Source of the DNA: Pseudomonas lalkuanensis
GTDB lineage: Bacteria; Pseudomonadota; Gammaproteobacteria; Pseudomonadales; Pseudomonadaceae
DNA length: 64,000 nt
Direction: 5' to 3'
Assembly: GCF_008807375.1 (NCBI RefSeq)
Contig: NZ_CP043311.1
Span: 3,266,001-3,330,000, forward strand
Shown one piece after another: positions 8,394-18,115 of this stretch. A program made the position numbers and the translations under genes. Position 1 is the stretch's first letter. Every line of letters starts with the position of its first letter. The notes below the pieces were generated by a model, which was not told where the DNA came from, did no database searches, and saw only the letters and a program-made list of their open reading frames with translations.

Positions 8394-9299
8394 ATGCTGC
8401 CGGACCTGAAGATCGTCCAGTTGCGCCACTTCGTCTGGGTTGCGGAGCTTCAGGGTTTCCATGCGGCAGCCGAGCGGGCGCACCGCACCCAGCCGGCCAT
8501 TTCGCTGTCCATCCGCGACCTGGAAAGCAAGCTGGGCCAGGCCCTGTTCGAGAAGCGCAACGCGCGCGTCACCAAGCCCGAGCTGACGCCCTTCGGCTTG
8601 CAGTTCCTCGCCTATGCCAAGGAGTTGATCGATCACCATGATCGCGTGGTGCGCGACATGAGCCTGATCGCCCAGTACAAATCGGGGCACCTGCGCATCG
8701 CCTCGGTGCCCTCCATCGCCAGCCGCCTGCTGCCCGACATCCTCACGCGCTTCATAGGCGAGGCCACGGACCTGCACGTCAGCCTCTTCGATGACAACTC
8801 CGAAGCGGTGCTCACCATGGTGGAGAACCAGCAGGTGGATTTCGGTATCTCCAGCCTCTGGGAACCGGAAAGCGACATCCGCTTCATTCCCATCTGGGAA
8901 GACAGCATCGGAGTGGTCTGCCACCAGGCCCACCCGCTGGCATCCGAGGCGCAGATCGGCTGGCAGCAATTGCGCGGCGAGCGCCTGATCGCCAACGGCA
9001 CCTCGCGCCTGCTGGCCGGTACCAGCGCCGAGGAGCTGGTGGCCGATTCGCAGTTCTACATTTCCAACATGATTTCACTGCTGGCGATGATCGAAGCCGG
9101 CATGGGCATCACCACCCTGCCCCGTTTCGCCTTCCCCGCCGAAGCCGGCCAGTTGCGCTTCATTCCCCTGGCGGACCCATTGGTGACCCGCGACATCGGC
9201 ATCGTCCGCCTGACCAACCGTTCGCTGCCCGTGGCGGCGCAGGCCCTGTTCGAATTCATCCTGCGCGACAACGAGCTCGAGCCCGACGAGTGGCGATAG
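8394..9299 (+). CDS. LysR-type transcriptional regulator
   Basis: 301 aa. The N-terminal winged helix-turn-helix is seen in LRHFVWVAELQGFHAAAERA, followed by TQPAISLSIRDLE and LGQALFEKR. Residues 90-300 form the periplasmic-binding-protein-like effector domain (GHLRIASVPSIASRLLP, VDFGISSLWEP, GMGITTLPRF). It is transcribed divergently from the aldehyde dehydrogenase cluster, so it is probably its activator, responding to the imported substrate or an intermediate. AAGGA lies 12 nt before the ATG. Confidence 0.92.
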   Translation: MLPDLKIVQLRHFVWVAELQGFHAAAERAHRTQPAISLSIRDLESKLGQALFEKRNARVTKPELTPFGLQFLAYAKELIDHHDRVVRDMSLIAQYKSGHLRIASVPSIASRLLPDILTRFIGEATDLHVSLFDDNSEAVLTMVENQQVDFGISSLWEPESDIRFIPIWEDSIGVVCHQAHPLASEAQIGWQQLRGERLIANGTSRLLAGTSAEELVADSQFYISNMISLLAMIEAGMGITTLPRFAFPAEAGQLRFIPLADPLVTRDIGIVRLTNRSLPVAAQALFEFILRDNELEPDEWR

Positions 9300-9471
9300 C
9301 CCTTTTGATCGACCTGGCAAATTGAATAAGGCTTCCTTATCAACCGATAGGGCGATCTGAATTGCTCGGGACAGCCTGCTGTCCCACCATCGGCGGCAGA
9401 TCAATAACAAGCCGCCTCCCAGTCGCCACCGGGCAACGGGTACGCGGTGCACGCCAGTTGAGGGCCCGATA

Positions 9472-11193
9472 ATGAGCACCCCTTCAGTCTTGGAATCCGG
9501 TCTGCCCGAGGCCGCGTCCCTATCCATGCGCCCCGCCAGCCTGGTCATGGACCTGGAACGCCTGGGCAGCCTGCACCAGAGCCGCCTGAGTTTCATGCGC
9601 AGCCTGGTCCGCCGGATCATGCGCGAGCGGTGGCAGATCGAGCCGCAGCGCTTCGATCTGGATGCCGACGGTTATGGCACCGTGATCTACCGGATTCGCA
9701 CCCGTAGCGATCTGTTCAGCTTTGTTCTGTTCTCGCAGTACCTGGCGCCGGAGAAACGCAACGACCGTGTCATCGCCAGTGAATGGGACCTGACCATGGC
9801 ACTGTGCGAGGGAGAAGTCGAAGACGCCTATGTCGACTACCTGCGCCGAAACGTGCCACTGCAGGAAGCCGGCCGGCTCGACGCCAAAGTGATGGTGCTG
9901 TCGCGGGCCAACCGCAGCGTGCGCAATTTCGACAGCGTGGTGGACGCCCTGGCCCATGGCCGGCAGCCGGAAATCGCCCAGATCGCCAAGGTCGGCTACC
10001 TGTATCGCACGACGGCCGTCTACGGCAGCGGCAAGCTCGGCATGGCCGACTGGGAGAAGGTCAGCCGCAAGCACCCGGACTTCGCCCGGCCCTTCGCCGC
10101 CGAAATGTTCACCTGTTTCATGCTGCGCAATTTCAGCCTGCAGCAAGCCGAGTTCATCGCCCGACGCCGCTCGCCGGCCACTGCCGTGGCGCTGGAACCG
10201 AGACTCAAGCGCTACTTCGGCATCGGCAATTCCACCGGCCTCGGCATGGCCCCTTACCTGATCAATCACCCGCAACTGATCAGCCGCTGGGTCGAAATGC
10301 GTGAACTGGCCCTGGCGCGCATCCTTGCGTCTGCCCCGGTGGCGGCCGAACGGCTGGAACGCCTGCCGCAGCTGGTGGACCGCGCCATTCGCCATCTCGA
10401 GGAAAACTTCACCGAAGATGAATGGCAGACCGGTAACAACCAACGTGTACTGGCGGACCTGCAAGCACTGCACGAGCACCTGGACCGGCATCCGCTGCAA
10501 AGCTGGCAGCCTCTTCTGGAATGGGCACAGCGCCATGCCAGCCTGCAGGGCGAGGAACTGATCAACTGCATCCTGCTGGAACTGCACCCCGATCTGGTGG
10601 ACGAGCTCGAAGATCGGCTCGCCCTGCCCGAGCAGCTCGAATTGGACCCGGAAATGCCCGTCATCCGCCTGAAAGCGTTGATCGAGACGAGTTACGACTG
10701 GGCCCTGGCTATCGACTTCAACGCAGACGGAGCCCAGGAAACCTTCTGGTACCGATCCGAAGAAAAGCAGGAGCCGCGACTCGGCAATTGCAGCCTCGAT
10801 GAGGGTCGGGAAAAGCAGATGCCCCTTGGCATCGGCTACCTGGTGCAACAGTGCTACCAGCGGATCACCGAGTATCTGGCAGAGCATCCACAGCACAAGG
10901 TTGCGCGCTTCCTGCTGCGCCACCCGGAGCAGCGCGGCATTGTCCGCCGCATTCAAGGGATGGCGTTGACCCACTACGGCGAGATCCGCGCCAATCTGCT
11001 GGATCGCGACGTACTGCCCATGCACCTGCTGCGCTGCAAGCTGTCGTTCTTCGGGGTGAGCAAGTTCGACCCACGCTCACGTCTGTGGGTCCGCAACACC
11101 ATGTTCCAGGGCGCCCCCTTGCTGGAGGATATCGGCCATCCCTTCGACGATGACTGGTTCCTGCCGCTCGCCCCTACCCAGGAGAAGTCTTGA
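9472..11193 (+). CDS. Conserved hypothetical protein, 573 aa
   Basis: A long soluble protein with no signal peptide, membrane segment or motif I can assign. It is rich in Leu, Arg and Glu with many predicted helices. Notable stretches: ERWQIEPQRFDLDADGYGTV, YGSGKLGMADWEKV, GIGNSTGLGMAPYLINH and LSFFGVSKFDPRSRLWVRNT. The Gly-rich GIGNSTGLGM looks like a nucleotide or phosphate loop but matches no standard P-loop. Its stop overlaps the start of the next gene (TGATG), so the two are translationally coupled and probably act together. Start at ATG 9472 with GAGGG upstream. Codon use matches the host. Confidence 0.75.
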   Translation: MSTPSVLESGLPEAASLSMRPASLVMDLERLGSLHQSRLSFMRSLVRRIMRERWQIEPQRFDLDADGYGTVIYRIRTRSDLFSFVLFSQYLAPEKRNDRVIASEWDLTMALCEGEVEDAYVDYLRRNVPLQEAGRLDAKVMVLSRANRSVRNFDSVVDALAHGRQPEIAQIAKVGYLYRTTAVYGSGKLGMADWEKVSRKHPDFARPFAAEMFTCFMLRNFSLQQAEFIARRRSPATAVALEPRLKRYFGIGNSTGLGMAPYLINHPQLISRWVEMRELALARILASAPVAAERLERLPQLVDRAIRHLEENFTEDEWQTGNNQRVLADLQALHEHLDRHPLQSWQPLLEWAQRHASLQGEELINCILLELHPDLVDELEDRLALPEQLELDPEMPVIRLKALIETSYDWALAIDFNADGAQETFWYRSEEKQEPRLGNCSLDEGREKQMPLGIGYLVQQCYQRITEYLAEHPQHKVARFLLRHPEQRGIVRRIQGMALTHYGEIRANLLDRDVLPMHLLRCKLSFFGVSKFDPRSRLWVRNTMFQGAPLLEDIGHPFDDDWFLPLAPTQEKS

Positions 11194-11936
11194 TGTTGAT
11201 TTCCGCCAACGAACTTACCGCCCTGCTCAAACGCGTTTTCGAGGGCATGGGCTACACACCGGGACACTATGAGGACGCCGCCGCCCTGGTCAGCTGGCTG
11301 CAATTGCACCGCGAAGACGGTCTCGGTGAACTCGAGCGTGCTCTGGACCTGGTTGCCGACCGTGACCGCCAGGCAAACGAGCTGGTCGCTGAAGGACCGG
11401 CCACCCTGATCGCCGAGTGCCATGGCCGCAGCGCCCTGAACTGCTTGCCGATACTGCTGGAACTGGCTTGCGTGCAGGCGCTGGAGCAAGGCTCGATCCG
11501 CGTGGAAATCCAGCACTGCCACAACCGCAAGTTCATCCTCAAACTACTGGCAGACTGCGCACGGCAAGGGCTGTGGGCCCAGGCTCGCTGGGAAAACGGC
11601 CATGACCCGGTGCGCCGTCACGTTGCTCGCATCGAAGCCGGCGCTGCTTACCCGACCTACCGGGAATACCGGCTTCCCGATCATCTTCCCCAGGCGAATC
11701 GGCAGTCGTTGACGCTGGACCTGGGCACGGTCGCCCACCCGCAACCGGAGCTGGAGGTCGGGGCTGCCCGGGAGGAACGCTGCGTTACCCCGGCAGACTT
11801 TACCCTGGCCCGCCAACAGGCCCTGGAAAATGGAACGGAGATTTCCCCAGCCCTGTGGCAACGCCTCAACCAACTCGCTGAAGCGGTACTGGTGGAAAGC
11901 TCCGAACGCTCGCGCAGCTGTGCAGGCGGACGCTGA
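11193..11936 (+). CDS. DUF3726-like protein, coupled to the 573-aa gene
   Basis: 247 aa. The N-terminus (MLISANELTALLKRVFEGMG, then YEDAAALVSWLQLH) matches what I remember of DUF3726 proteins and faintly resembles the N-terminus of the malate/L-lactate dehydrogenase (Ldh_2) family. No NAD-binding or catalytic motif can be pointed to. The frame opens with TTG at 11190, but ATG 11193 overlapping the previous stop, with GGAGAAG upstream, is the better start. Function unknown; it is expected to work with the preceding protein. Confidence 0.65.
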   Translation: MLISANELTALLKRVFEGMGYTPGHYEDAAALVSWLQLHREDGLGELERALDLVADRDRQANELVAEGPATLIAECHGRSALNCLPILLELACVQALEQGSIRVEIQHCHNRKFILKLLADCARQGLWAQARWENGHDPVRRHVARIEAGAAYPTYREYRLPDHLPQANRQSLTLDLGTVAHPQPELEVGAAREERCVTPADFTLARQQALENGTEISPALWQRLNQLAEAVLVESSERSRSCAGGR

Positions 11937-12338
11937 GCAGCATGGCCCCGGCTGCCTGGTCGCCATGGAATCCATGGTTGTCGGGCCGCCGGCTCTGACT
12001 CTTTGTGCAGGGTACTGAAGACGGATGCGCGGCTTGCGCGCTGCGCATGGCCAATTCACTTGGGCAGGCCAGGGATTCATGACACATCGTTCGTCAAAGT
12101 GAACGGGGTCATGTCGCAGGAACTGGATCCGTCACGGCAACGGTTATCCAGTTCAAATTGAAATAACGTGCCGGGCGATTGCTCACTTGGGCCAGATGCT
12201 CTTCCCCGCACCCGCTACGGCGGGGTTTGAGTGCCCGAAAGACTTCCATGTCGCATGGCGGTGCCGAGAGTATGCGAATTCGCATCGACTCAAGGACGCA
12301 GGGCCCATGTCGTGAGCTGTGCTGATTCTGACGGCCAG
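11937..12338. other. Intergenic, no gene seen
   Basis: About 400 bases. A short hairpin (CCCCGC-N10-GCGGGG type) lies near 12207-12229 and could end the DUF3726-like transcript. The small open frames here have unlikely composition. Nothing else was recognised. Confidence 0.4.
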
Positions 12339-12551
12339 TTACCGCTCGGGTCGCGTAGTAGCTTCCCCTTGTTCTCCCGCGCCCGGTGGGAGTGGAAGGA
12401 TGAGGTTCGCATCCCGGGCGTAAGGATAGTTCCGTAACAACCAACTCGCTTCTCGCCGGACATCCCTCGACATCTTCGTGTCATTGGCCAGTCCCATCAA
12501 CAAGTCCCACACCCGGTAGACCGATTGCGCTCGTGCATTGGAGGGATTCAT
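12339..12551 (-). CDS. BPSL0761-family small protein (copy A)
   Basis: 70 aa beginning MNPSNARAQSVYRVWDLLMG, followed by MSRDVRREASWLLRNYPYAR. The pattern (helix, then R-D-V-R-R-E-A-x-x-L-L-R-x-Y-P) is that of the BPSL0761 family of small proteins common in Pseudomonas and Burkholderia, function unknown. It is clearly a paralogue of the gene at 12999-13259. ATG 12551 was chosen over a longer frame because homology starts there; GGAG lies inside the first codons, so initiation is uncertain. Confidence 0.7.
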   Translation of the reverse strand: MNPSNARAQSVYRVWDLLMGLANDTKMSRDVRREASWLLRNYPYARDANLILPLPPGAGEQGEATTRPER

Positions 12552-12744
12552 ACAGTACCTCTTGATACTCGATTGAACGGCCCCTGCCGGTGCATGAGGC
12601 TCACAACATATCAAGGTACTGATTCCGGACAAGGCCAAATATCGTCGTTCGCAGACACCTGTTGTAGAGATTGCGACAAGTACTTGTAGTGGAATGGTGA
12701 CAGTTCGGACCGGCATCACTTGCCAGTCACCTCATGGGTGGAAG

Positions 12745-12951
12745 TTATCCCTCTACCCATGACACGCCCCAGGTCCCCTTGATCGGCTCGGTTTTCAGCC
12801 ACTCTTTTCCGCACTCCAGGCAGCGCATGCGAACGCAGCGCCTGCCAATGGGTGCTTTCTCGATGCAGACCGCCACCAGTATTCCGTATCCATGCCGACA
12901 GGCAGGATCAGACTCAGCCAACATTGCCGCACAGCTGGCACAAATGCCCAT
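12745..12951 (-). CDS. Small Cys-rich, probably zinc-binding protein
   Basis: 68 aa from ATG 12951 (MGICASCAAM). Cys pairs CASC, then a lone Cys in PACRHG, a central VCIEKAPIGRRCVRMRC and a final CLECGKEWLK suggest one or two zinc sites. The frame remains open to 13053, overlapping the BPSL0761-like gene upstream, so an N-terminal extension of 34 residues is possible. It lies between two BPSL0761-like paralogues on the same strand, probably in one operon. Function unknown; nucleic-acid binding would be a guess. Confidence 0.5.
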   Translation of the reverse strand: MGICASCAAMLAESDPACRHGYGILVAVCIEKAPIGRRCVRMRCLECGKEWLKTEPIKGTWGVSWVEG

Positions 12952-12998
12952 TTCACGCGCATTCTGAAGCTTACCCTGACCAGGCCAGGCGGTGCGGC

Positions 12999-13259
12999 TT
13001 ACTCGCACTTGCGGCCGAGCATCATCCACACAGGCGGCATTGCATCGAGCCACTGGTCGTCTCCACGCTCTGGCTCTTCGTCGCCCCTGTCAGGGCGCGC
13101 AGGCAGGCTCGGGTGGAAATTCTGAGAGTAAGGATGGTGCTTCACCAACCAGGCCGCTTCCTGCCGGACGTCCTTCGGCAGATCAGCGTCCTGGGCTGTC
13201 CCAATCAGGAAGTCCCCTTCCTGGAAGATCAATTGAATTCGAAAATTCGAGAGTTTCAT
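12999..13259 (-). CDS. BPSL0761-family small protein (copy B)
   Basis: 86 aa, MKLSNFRIQLIFQEGDFLIG followed by LPKDVRQEAAWLVKHHPYSQ, aligning with copy A at 12339-12551 over the whole core. Its C-terminus is longer and acidic (DRGDEEPERGDDQWLD). The two copies differ at most positions outside the core, so the duplication is old. Start at ATG 13259. Function unknown. Confidence 0.65.
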   Translation of the reverse strand: MKLSNFRIQLIFQEGDFLIGTAQDADLPKDVRQEAAWLVKHHPYSQNFHPSLPARPDRGDEEPERGDDQWLDAMPPVWMMLGRKCE

Positions 13260-13710
13260 GCAGTGCCCCCTAAATGCTCGACTGAATGACTCACTCCCAT
13301 GGATGAGTACTACAGGGGGCCAATGTATTGAATCAGGAAAACCCCAAAAATCGTTTTTCACGGACATTTGCTGTCGAAATTCAGCTGGCTTGCATGTCGT
13401 GGATCGACGACAGGTCGCCCCATGGCTCAACCGGCGGCCTGCATCCAAGGCACCGGCCTTTCGAACCAGCGGTACGGCATCTCGAGACCTTTCGTTCAAG
13501 CGCCTTTCAACGGAACCGTCGCTTCATTTCCTTCCAGCTATTCGCTCAGCATCTCTGAATGGCGCAGCCTACTTGCAAGCAAATCCTGGGCGCCACGCTT
13601 GCGCCAAACGTGGAAGGCACACAGGATTTCTCACATGTAAACAGCCCCGTAAACCGCGATAGCTTCCGGAAGAATCACCGCGGCACGAATAACCACAACA
13701 AGGAGTTTCG
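13260..13710. other. Intergenic, no gene supported
   Basis: About 450 bases between the BPSL0761-like gene and the lipoprotein gene. Open frames on both strands lack plausible starts, composition or motifs. AAGGAG just before 13711 serves the next gene. Nothing else was recognised. Confidence 0.4.
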
Positions 13711-14496
13711 ATGCGCGCCATATCGATCGCCCTCACCTCCCTCGCGCTCTACGGTTGCGCCGCCGACATGACCAGGGAAGAGGTCTCTGAGCCGCTTCAG
13801 ATACCGACGGAATCCAGGTCCCAGCTGGTCGTCAACTTCAGGGGCAGCGGCAAGGCCACGGGCGACGCCGAGTGGGCACGATTGAAGTCGGACTGGCGCG
13901 CTGCGCTTGAGAGTGAAGCGTCGACATACGGCCTCGCCGTATCCGAGCAGGCCGGCGAGATCAGAATGGGCACCGCTCCGGGACTGCTGGTGGTGATCGA
14001 CGTGAACGACTTTCGCTATATCACGGAAGCGAAGCACCCGGCCTTCGACTTCTGGCGTGACAATGCCTGGGTAGATGCCGAGGTGACCTACCTGGATGCC
14101 CAGACGGCGAAGCGATACGGGGAACGAACCTACGATACCTCGTCGCCCGTCTGGGAGGATGTCTTATCCGCCAAGACTGACGTGCAGATCCAGGCGATCG
14201 CCAAAGACATGGTGGATGAGATCCGTACAGTCGCTCCGACCCAGGAATTCGCACCACAGCCTGCCGTCACTTTCACACCACCAGCAACGACTGCGGCGGC
14301 CTTGCCACAGCCAGGTCCTGCCAGCGAAGGCGCGAAATACGACCGGGTATCAGGCGGTGATGGCGGAGCAACCGAAGACGGCGGCGGCGTCACCCGGGAG
14401 CAGTGGAAACAGCGGCAATTGGATCAGCTCAAGCGCGACACTGACCTGAGCTACCAGGAGTATCAGAGGCGGTATAGGGAGATCACCGGGCAGTGA
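13711..14496 (+). CDS. Lipoprotein, DUF4410-like
   Basis: 261 aa. The N-terminus has Arg, a hydrophobic stretch and a lipobox (SLALYGC), so it should be lipidated at Cys16 and sit in the outer or inner membrane. Residues about 35-165 (QLVVNFRGSG, LLVVIDVNDFRYITEAK, WVDAEVTYLDAQTAKRYGER) resemble the DUF4410/GldN-like lipoprotein domain. The C-terminal part is low-complexity (Pro, Thr, Gly) and ends in a charged Gln/Arg-rich helix. AAGGAG lies 7 nt before the ATG. Function unknown. Confidence 0.75.
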   Translation: MRAISIALTSLALYGCAADMTREEVSEPLQIPTESRSQLVVNFRGSGKATGDAEWARLKSDWRAALESEASTYGLAVSEQAGEIRMGTAPGLLVVIDVNDFRYITEAKHPAFDFWRDNAWVDAEVTYLDAQTAKRYGERTYDTSSPVWEDVLSAKTDVQIQAIAKDMVDEIRTVAPTQEFAPQPAVTFTPPATTAAALPQPGPASEGAKYDRVSGGDGGATEDGGGVTREQWKQRQLDQLKRDTDLSYQEYQRRYREITGQ

Positions 14497-14750
14497 TCCA
14501 GGCGATCCGGGGCGGGCTTCTTTTTACCCATGCGCCATCCGCGCACCCGCGAAGCCCTGGTTGCGAGCAGCGAGTACGCAGACGCATCTTCGCAGGTGAC
14601 TGACCCGAACTCTTTCCTGGAGCGTCGACTGCATCAAGGATGGCCACCGGATCAGCAATGCCTGCAGCCTGTGCCTGAGCTATCAGATGCTGACGAACCT
14701 TCGGGGTGACGCCTGCGGGAAAGCCGCACCAAGGACTTTCGCAAGGCATG

Positions 14751-14788
14751 AAAAAAACCCCGTAGATTTTTGATCTACGGGGCTTTTT
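14751..14788 (-). terminator. Terminator of the pgsA/tRNA transcript
   Basis: Perfect 10-bp stem CCCCGTAGAT / ATCTACGGGG (14758-14782), flanked by an A-tract on the left and a T-tract on the right. It can act in both directions; on the minus strand it lies just after tRNA-Cys. Confidence 0.85.
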
Positions 14789-14791
14789 AGA

Positions 14792-14865
14792 TGGAGGCCG
14801 AAGTCGGAATCGAACCGGCGTACACGGATTTGCAATCCGCTGCATGACCACTCTGCCATCCGGCC
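14792..14865 (-). tRNA. tRNA-Cys (GCA)
   Basis: 74 nt cloverleaf on the minus strand with encoded CCA. The acceptor stem starts GGCCGGA, anticodon GCA sits in the TTGCAAA loop, and the T-loop reads GGTTCGATTCC. It lies between tRNA-Gly and the terminator, forming the end of the uvrC-pgsA-tRNA cluster conserved in Pseudomonas. Confidence 0.95.
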
Positions 14866-14906
14866 TAAACGATAACGCCGCTTGCGGCGGCGTCATCGCG
14901 TGAAAC

Positions 14907-14982
<76 letters not shown>

Positions 14983-15052
14983 TTTGTCGTGTTGACGGGC
15001 GCCATTCTATAGATTCAGGAACCGCCGTCAACCCCTTGATTCAAAAAAACTT

Positions 15053-15613
15053 TTATTTTCCCTTCGGGTCGGTGCTGAGGTGCGGCAGAGCAGCCAGCAG
15101 GTAGTGCAGCATCGACCAGAGCGTCAACGCCGCGGCCAGAATCAGCAGGAAGTAGCCAACGCCGACCCAGAAGGTGAGCAGCGGCGGGTTGGCCAGCAGG
15201 ATGACCAGCGCCACCATCTGCGCGGCGGTCTTCCATTTACCCAGGCTTGACACGGCCACATGGGCGCGAGCGCCGAGTTCTGCCATCCACTCGCGCAGAG
15301 CCGACACCACGATTTCGCGGCCGATGATGATCGCCGCCGGCAGGGTCAGCCAGAGGTTGTGGTGCTCTTCCACCAGCAGTACCAGCGCCACCGCCACCAT
15401 CAGCTTGTCCGCTACCGGATCGAGGAAGGCGCCGAAAGGCGTGCTCTGTTGCCAGCGACGGGCCAGATAGCCGTCGAACCAGTCGGTGACGGCGGCAATG
15501 GCGAAGACTGCGCTGGCTGCCAGATAGCTCCAGGAGAACGGCAGATAGAACAGCAGGATGAACACAGGAATGAGCAGTACGCGCAGAACGGTGAGCAGGT
15601 TTGGAATATTCAT
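15053..15613 (-). CDS. pgsA: CDP-diacylglycerol-glycerol-3-phosphate 3-phosphatidyltransferase
   Basis: 186 aa inner-membrane enzyme that makes phosphatidylglycerol phosphate, the committed step to phosphatidylglycerol and cardiolipin. The CDP-alcohol phosphotransferase motif D-G-x2-A-R-x8-G-x3-D-x3-D is complete ([10 protein letters not shown] followed by [12 protein letters not shown]). Four to six transmembrane helices are seen. It lies 33 bases after uvrC on the same strand and just before tRNA-Gly, the conserved gacA-uvrC-pgsA-tRNA order. Confidence 0.97.
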   Translation of the reverse strand: MNIPNLLTVLRVLLIPVFILLFYLPFSWSYLAASAVFAIAAVTDWFDGYLARRWQQSTPFGAFLDPVADKLMVAVALVLLVEEHHNLWLTLPAAIIIGREIVVSALREWMAELGARAHVAVSSLGKWKTAAQMVALVILLANPPLLTFWVGVGYFLLILAAALTLWSMLHYLLAALPHLSTDPKGK

Positions 15614-15645
15614 CGTTACGGCTGGTTCTGAAGGAAGGCGGCATT

Positions 15646-17469
15646 CTACTCGCTGTGCAGGGCCGCATAAATCGACTCAGCAAGCTTTTTGCTGATGCCT
15701 GGCGCCTTGGCGATTTCCTCGATACTCGCGCGATTGAGTTCCTGCAACCCGCCGAAATGCTTGAGCAGCTCCCGGCGGCGCTTGGGCCCTACCCCGGCGA
15801 CATCTTCCAGGCTGGAGGTGCGCCGCGCCTTGCCGCGTCGGGCACGGTGTCCGGTAATGGCGAACCGATGCGCCTCATCCCGGATTTGCTGGATCAGGTG
15901 CAGCGCCGGGGAGTCCGCCGGCAGGGTGAATTCGTGAGCGGCATCGTTCAGGTAGAGGGTTTCGAAACCGGGCTTACGGGTGACGCCCTTGGCCACACCG
16001 AGCAGGATCAGCTCGGGCACCGCCAACTCCTTCAGGACTTCCTGGGCCATGGCGAGCTGGCCCTTGCCGCCGTCCACCAGGAGGATATCGGGCAACTTGC
16101 CCTCCCCGTCCTTCAATTTGCTGAAGCGGCGCGATAGCGCCTGGTGCATGGCAGCGTAATCGTCGCCCGCAGTGACCCCTTCGATGTTGTAGCGACGGTA
16201 GTCCGACTTCAGCGCGCCTTCGGGCCCGAACACCACGCAGGAGGCCACGGTCGCCTCGCCGCTGGAATGGCTGATGTCGTAGCACTCCAGGCGTTGCGGG
16301 GCCTCATCCAGCCCCAGGGCTTCGGCCAGGGCTTCGAAGCGTGCTGCCGTGTGCTGTCGGTTGGCCAAGCGCGCGGCCAATGCCTGCTCGGCGTTGGTGA
16401 CGGCCAATTGCTGCCAGCGCGCGCGAGTACCACGTACCCGGTAGCTGATGTCCGGCTCGCGGCCACGCAGCTCAGCGAGCGCTGCGATCAGGGTCGGGAA
16501 ATCCTCGTGGGTCGTGTTGACGATCAGCTCGCTGGGCAGATCGCGCTCGTGATTACCCAGGTAGTACTGGGCGATGAACGCCACCAGTACGTCAGCCCCT
16601 TCTTCTTCGATGGCCACCTGCGGGAAGAAATTCTTGCTCCCCAGCACACGTCCGCCGCGAACGCTGATGAGGTGCACGCAAGCGCCGCCGGGAGTGGCGA
16701 TGGCCGCGATGACATCGATGTCGCCAGTGCCGCCTTCCATGCTCTGCTGGTCCTGGACGCGGCGCAGGATAGCGATCTGGTCGCGGAGTTCCGCCGCCCG
16801 TTCGAAGTCCAGGCGCTGGGCTGCCTCTTCCATTCCCATGGATAGTTCCTGGGTCAGCGCATTGCTACGGCCTTCCAGGAACATCACCGAGTGACGCACG
16901 TCTTCGGCGTACTCGGCGGGGTCCACCAAGCCTACGCAAGGCGCCTTGCAACGCTTGATCTGATACTGCAGGCAGGGCCGGGTGCGGTTCTTGTAATAGC
17001 TGTCCTCACACTGGCGAACCAGGAATGCCTTCTGCAGCAGGTTGAGGCTTTCGCGAATGGCACCAGCACTGGGATAGGGCCCGAAGTAACGCCCCTTCTG
17101 TTTCTTCGCCCCACGATGGATGCTCAGCCGCGGATAGTCACCGTCACTGAGATACACGTACGGATAGGATTTATCGTCGCGCAGCAGGATGTTGTAAGGC
17201 GGCCGCCACTCCTTGATAAGCGTCTGCTCGAGCAGTAGCGCCTCGGTTTCATTGGCGGTGATGGTAGTTTCGACCTGGGCGATACGCCCCACCAGGGCGG
17301 CGGTCTTCGGGGCCAGGCCAGTCTTGCGGAAATAGCTGGCCAGGCGCTTCTTCAGGTTCTTCGCCTTGCCCACATAAAGCAGCTTGCCGCCCGCATCGAA
17401 CATCCGGTAAACCCCCGGACGACCGCTGCAGGCGGCAAGGAAAGCACTCGCATCGAAAGCGTCGGACAT
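15646..17469 (-). CDS. uvrC: UvrABC system protein C (excinuclease)
   Basis: 607 aa, cytoplasmic endonuclease making the 3' and 5' incisions in nucleotide excision repair. Domains in order: GIY-YIG ([20 protein letters not shown]), Cys-containing linker ([13 protein letters not shown]), UVR domain, RNase H-like domain ([26 protein letters not shown]) and tandem C-terminal helix-hairpin-helix motifs ([20 protein letters not shown]). ATG 17469 begins at the usual N-terminus ([14 protein letters not shown]) one base after the gacA stop; an alternative start at 17484 overlaps gacA. Confidence 0.97.
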   Translation of the reverse strand: MSDAFDASAFLAACSGRPGVYRMFDAGGKLLYVGKAKNLKKRLASYFRKTGLAPKTAALVGRIAQVETTITANETEALLLEQTLIKEWRPPYNILLRDDKSYPYVYLSDGDYPRLSIHRGAKKQKGRYFGPYPSAGAIRESLNLLQKAFLVRQCEDSYYKNRTRPCLQYQIKRCKAPCVGLVDPAEYAEDVRHSVMFLEGRSNALTQELSMGMEEAAQRLDFERAAELRDQIAILRRVQDQQSMEGGTGDIDVIAAIATPGGACVHLISVRGGRVLGSKNFFPQVAIEEEGADVLVAFIAQYYLGNHERDLPSELIVNTTHEDFPTLIAALAELRGREPDISYRVRGTRARWQQLAVTNAEQALAARLANRQHTAARFEALAEALGLDEAPQRLECYDISHSSGEATVASCVVFGPEGALKSDYRRYNIEGVTAGDDYAAMHQALSRRFSKLKDGEGKLPDILLVDGGKGQLAMAQEVLKELAVPELILLGVAKGVTRKPGFETLYLNDAAHEFTLPADSPALHLIQQIRDEAHRFAITGHRARRGKARRTSSLEDVAGVGPKRRRELLKHFGGLQELNRASIEEIAKAPGISKKLAESIYAALHSE

Positions 17470-17470
17470 C

Positions 17471-18115
17471 TTAGCTGACGGCATCTACCATGCCGTGTCG
17501 AACAGCCAGGAGCGCCAGTTCCACGTCGCTGGAAATGGAGAGTTTGTCGAAGATGCGGTAACGATAGGTGTTCACGGTTTTCGGCGACAGGCAGAGCTTG
17601 TCGGAAATGCTCTGGACCTTCTGGCAATTGGCGATCATCAGCGCGATCTGGATCTCACGCTCCGACAGCAGATCGAAGGGCGATCCACTGGCCTGGGGCT
17701 GGAAGGACTTCAGCGCCAGTTGCTGGGCAATTTGCGGGCTGATGAAGCGGTGGCCGGCGAAGACCTGGCGAATCGCCTGGACCATTTCTTCCAGGCCAGC
17801 GCCCTTCGTCAGATAGCCGGCCGCACCAGCCTGCAACAGGCGGGTGGGAAAGGGATCCTCTTCGCAGGCGGTCACGGCAACCACCTTGATATCGGCGTGG
17901 CTGCGCAGCAACTTGCGGGTCGCCTCCAGGCCGCCGATGCCGGGCATCTTGACGTCCATCAGGACCACATCAGGCTTCAGCTCCCGCGCCTTCTTCAGGG
18001 CTTCCTCGCCGCTATCGGCCTGCCCAACCACCTGCAGGCCATCGATATCGGCCAGCATGCGGGTAATCCCCGTTCTCACCAGATCGTGGTCATCGACCAC
18101 CAGCACCCTAATCAA
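17471..18115 (-). CDS. gacA: Response regulator GacA
   Basis: 214 aa. Receiver domain ([13 protein letters not shown], phospho-acceptor Asp in [21 protein letters not shown]) followed by a LuxR-type helix-turn-helix ([37 protein letters not shown]). With the sensor GacS it activates the small RNAs that titrate RsmA/RsmE and so controls secondary metabolism, biofilm and virulence. The start is TTG, as known for gacA in other pseudomonads, with AGAGGTG upstream. It is followed immediately by uvrC. Confidence 0.97.
   Translation of the reverse strand: MIRVLVVDDHDLVRTGITRMLADIDGLQVVGQADSGEEALKKARELKPDVVLMDVKMPGIGGLEATRKLLRSHADIKVVAVTACEEDPFPTRLLQAGAAGYLTKGAGLEEMVQAIRQVFAGHRFISPQIAQQLALKSFQPQASGSPFDLLSEREIQIALMIANCQKVQSISDKLCLSPKTVNTYRYRIFDKLSISSDVELALLAVRHGMVDAVS

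Noticed and set aside
9520..11025. Minus-strand open frame of 501 codons
   Set aside because: Shadow of the 573-aa gene; the plus-strand reading has start, ribosome site and coupling to the next gene.
14483..14749. Minus-strand frame starting MPCESPWCGFPAG
   Set aside because: Its ribosome-site region is the tRNA terminator hairpin, and no family was recognised; probably non-coding.
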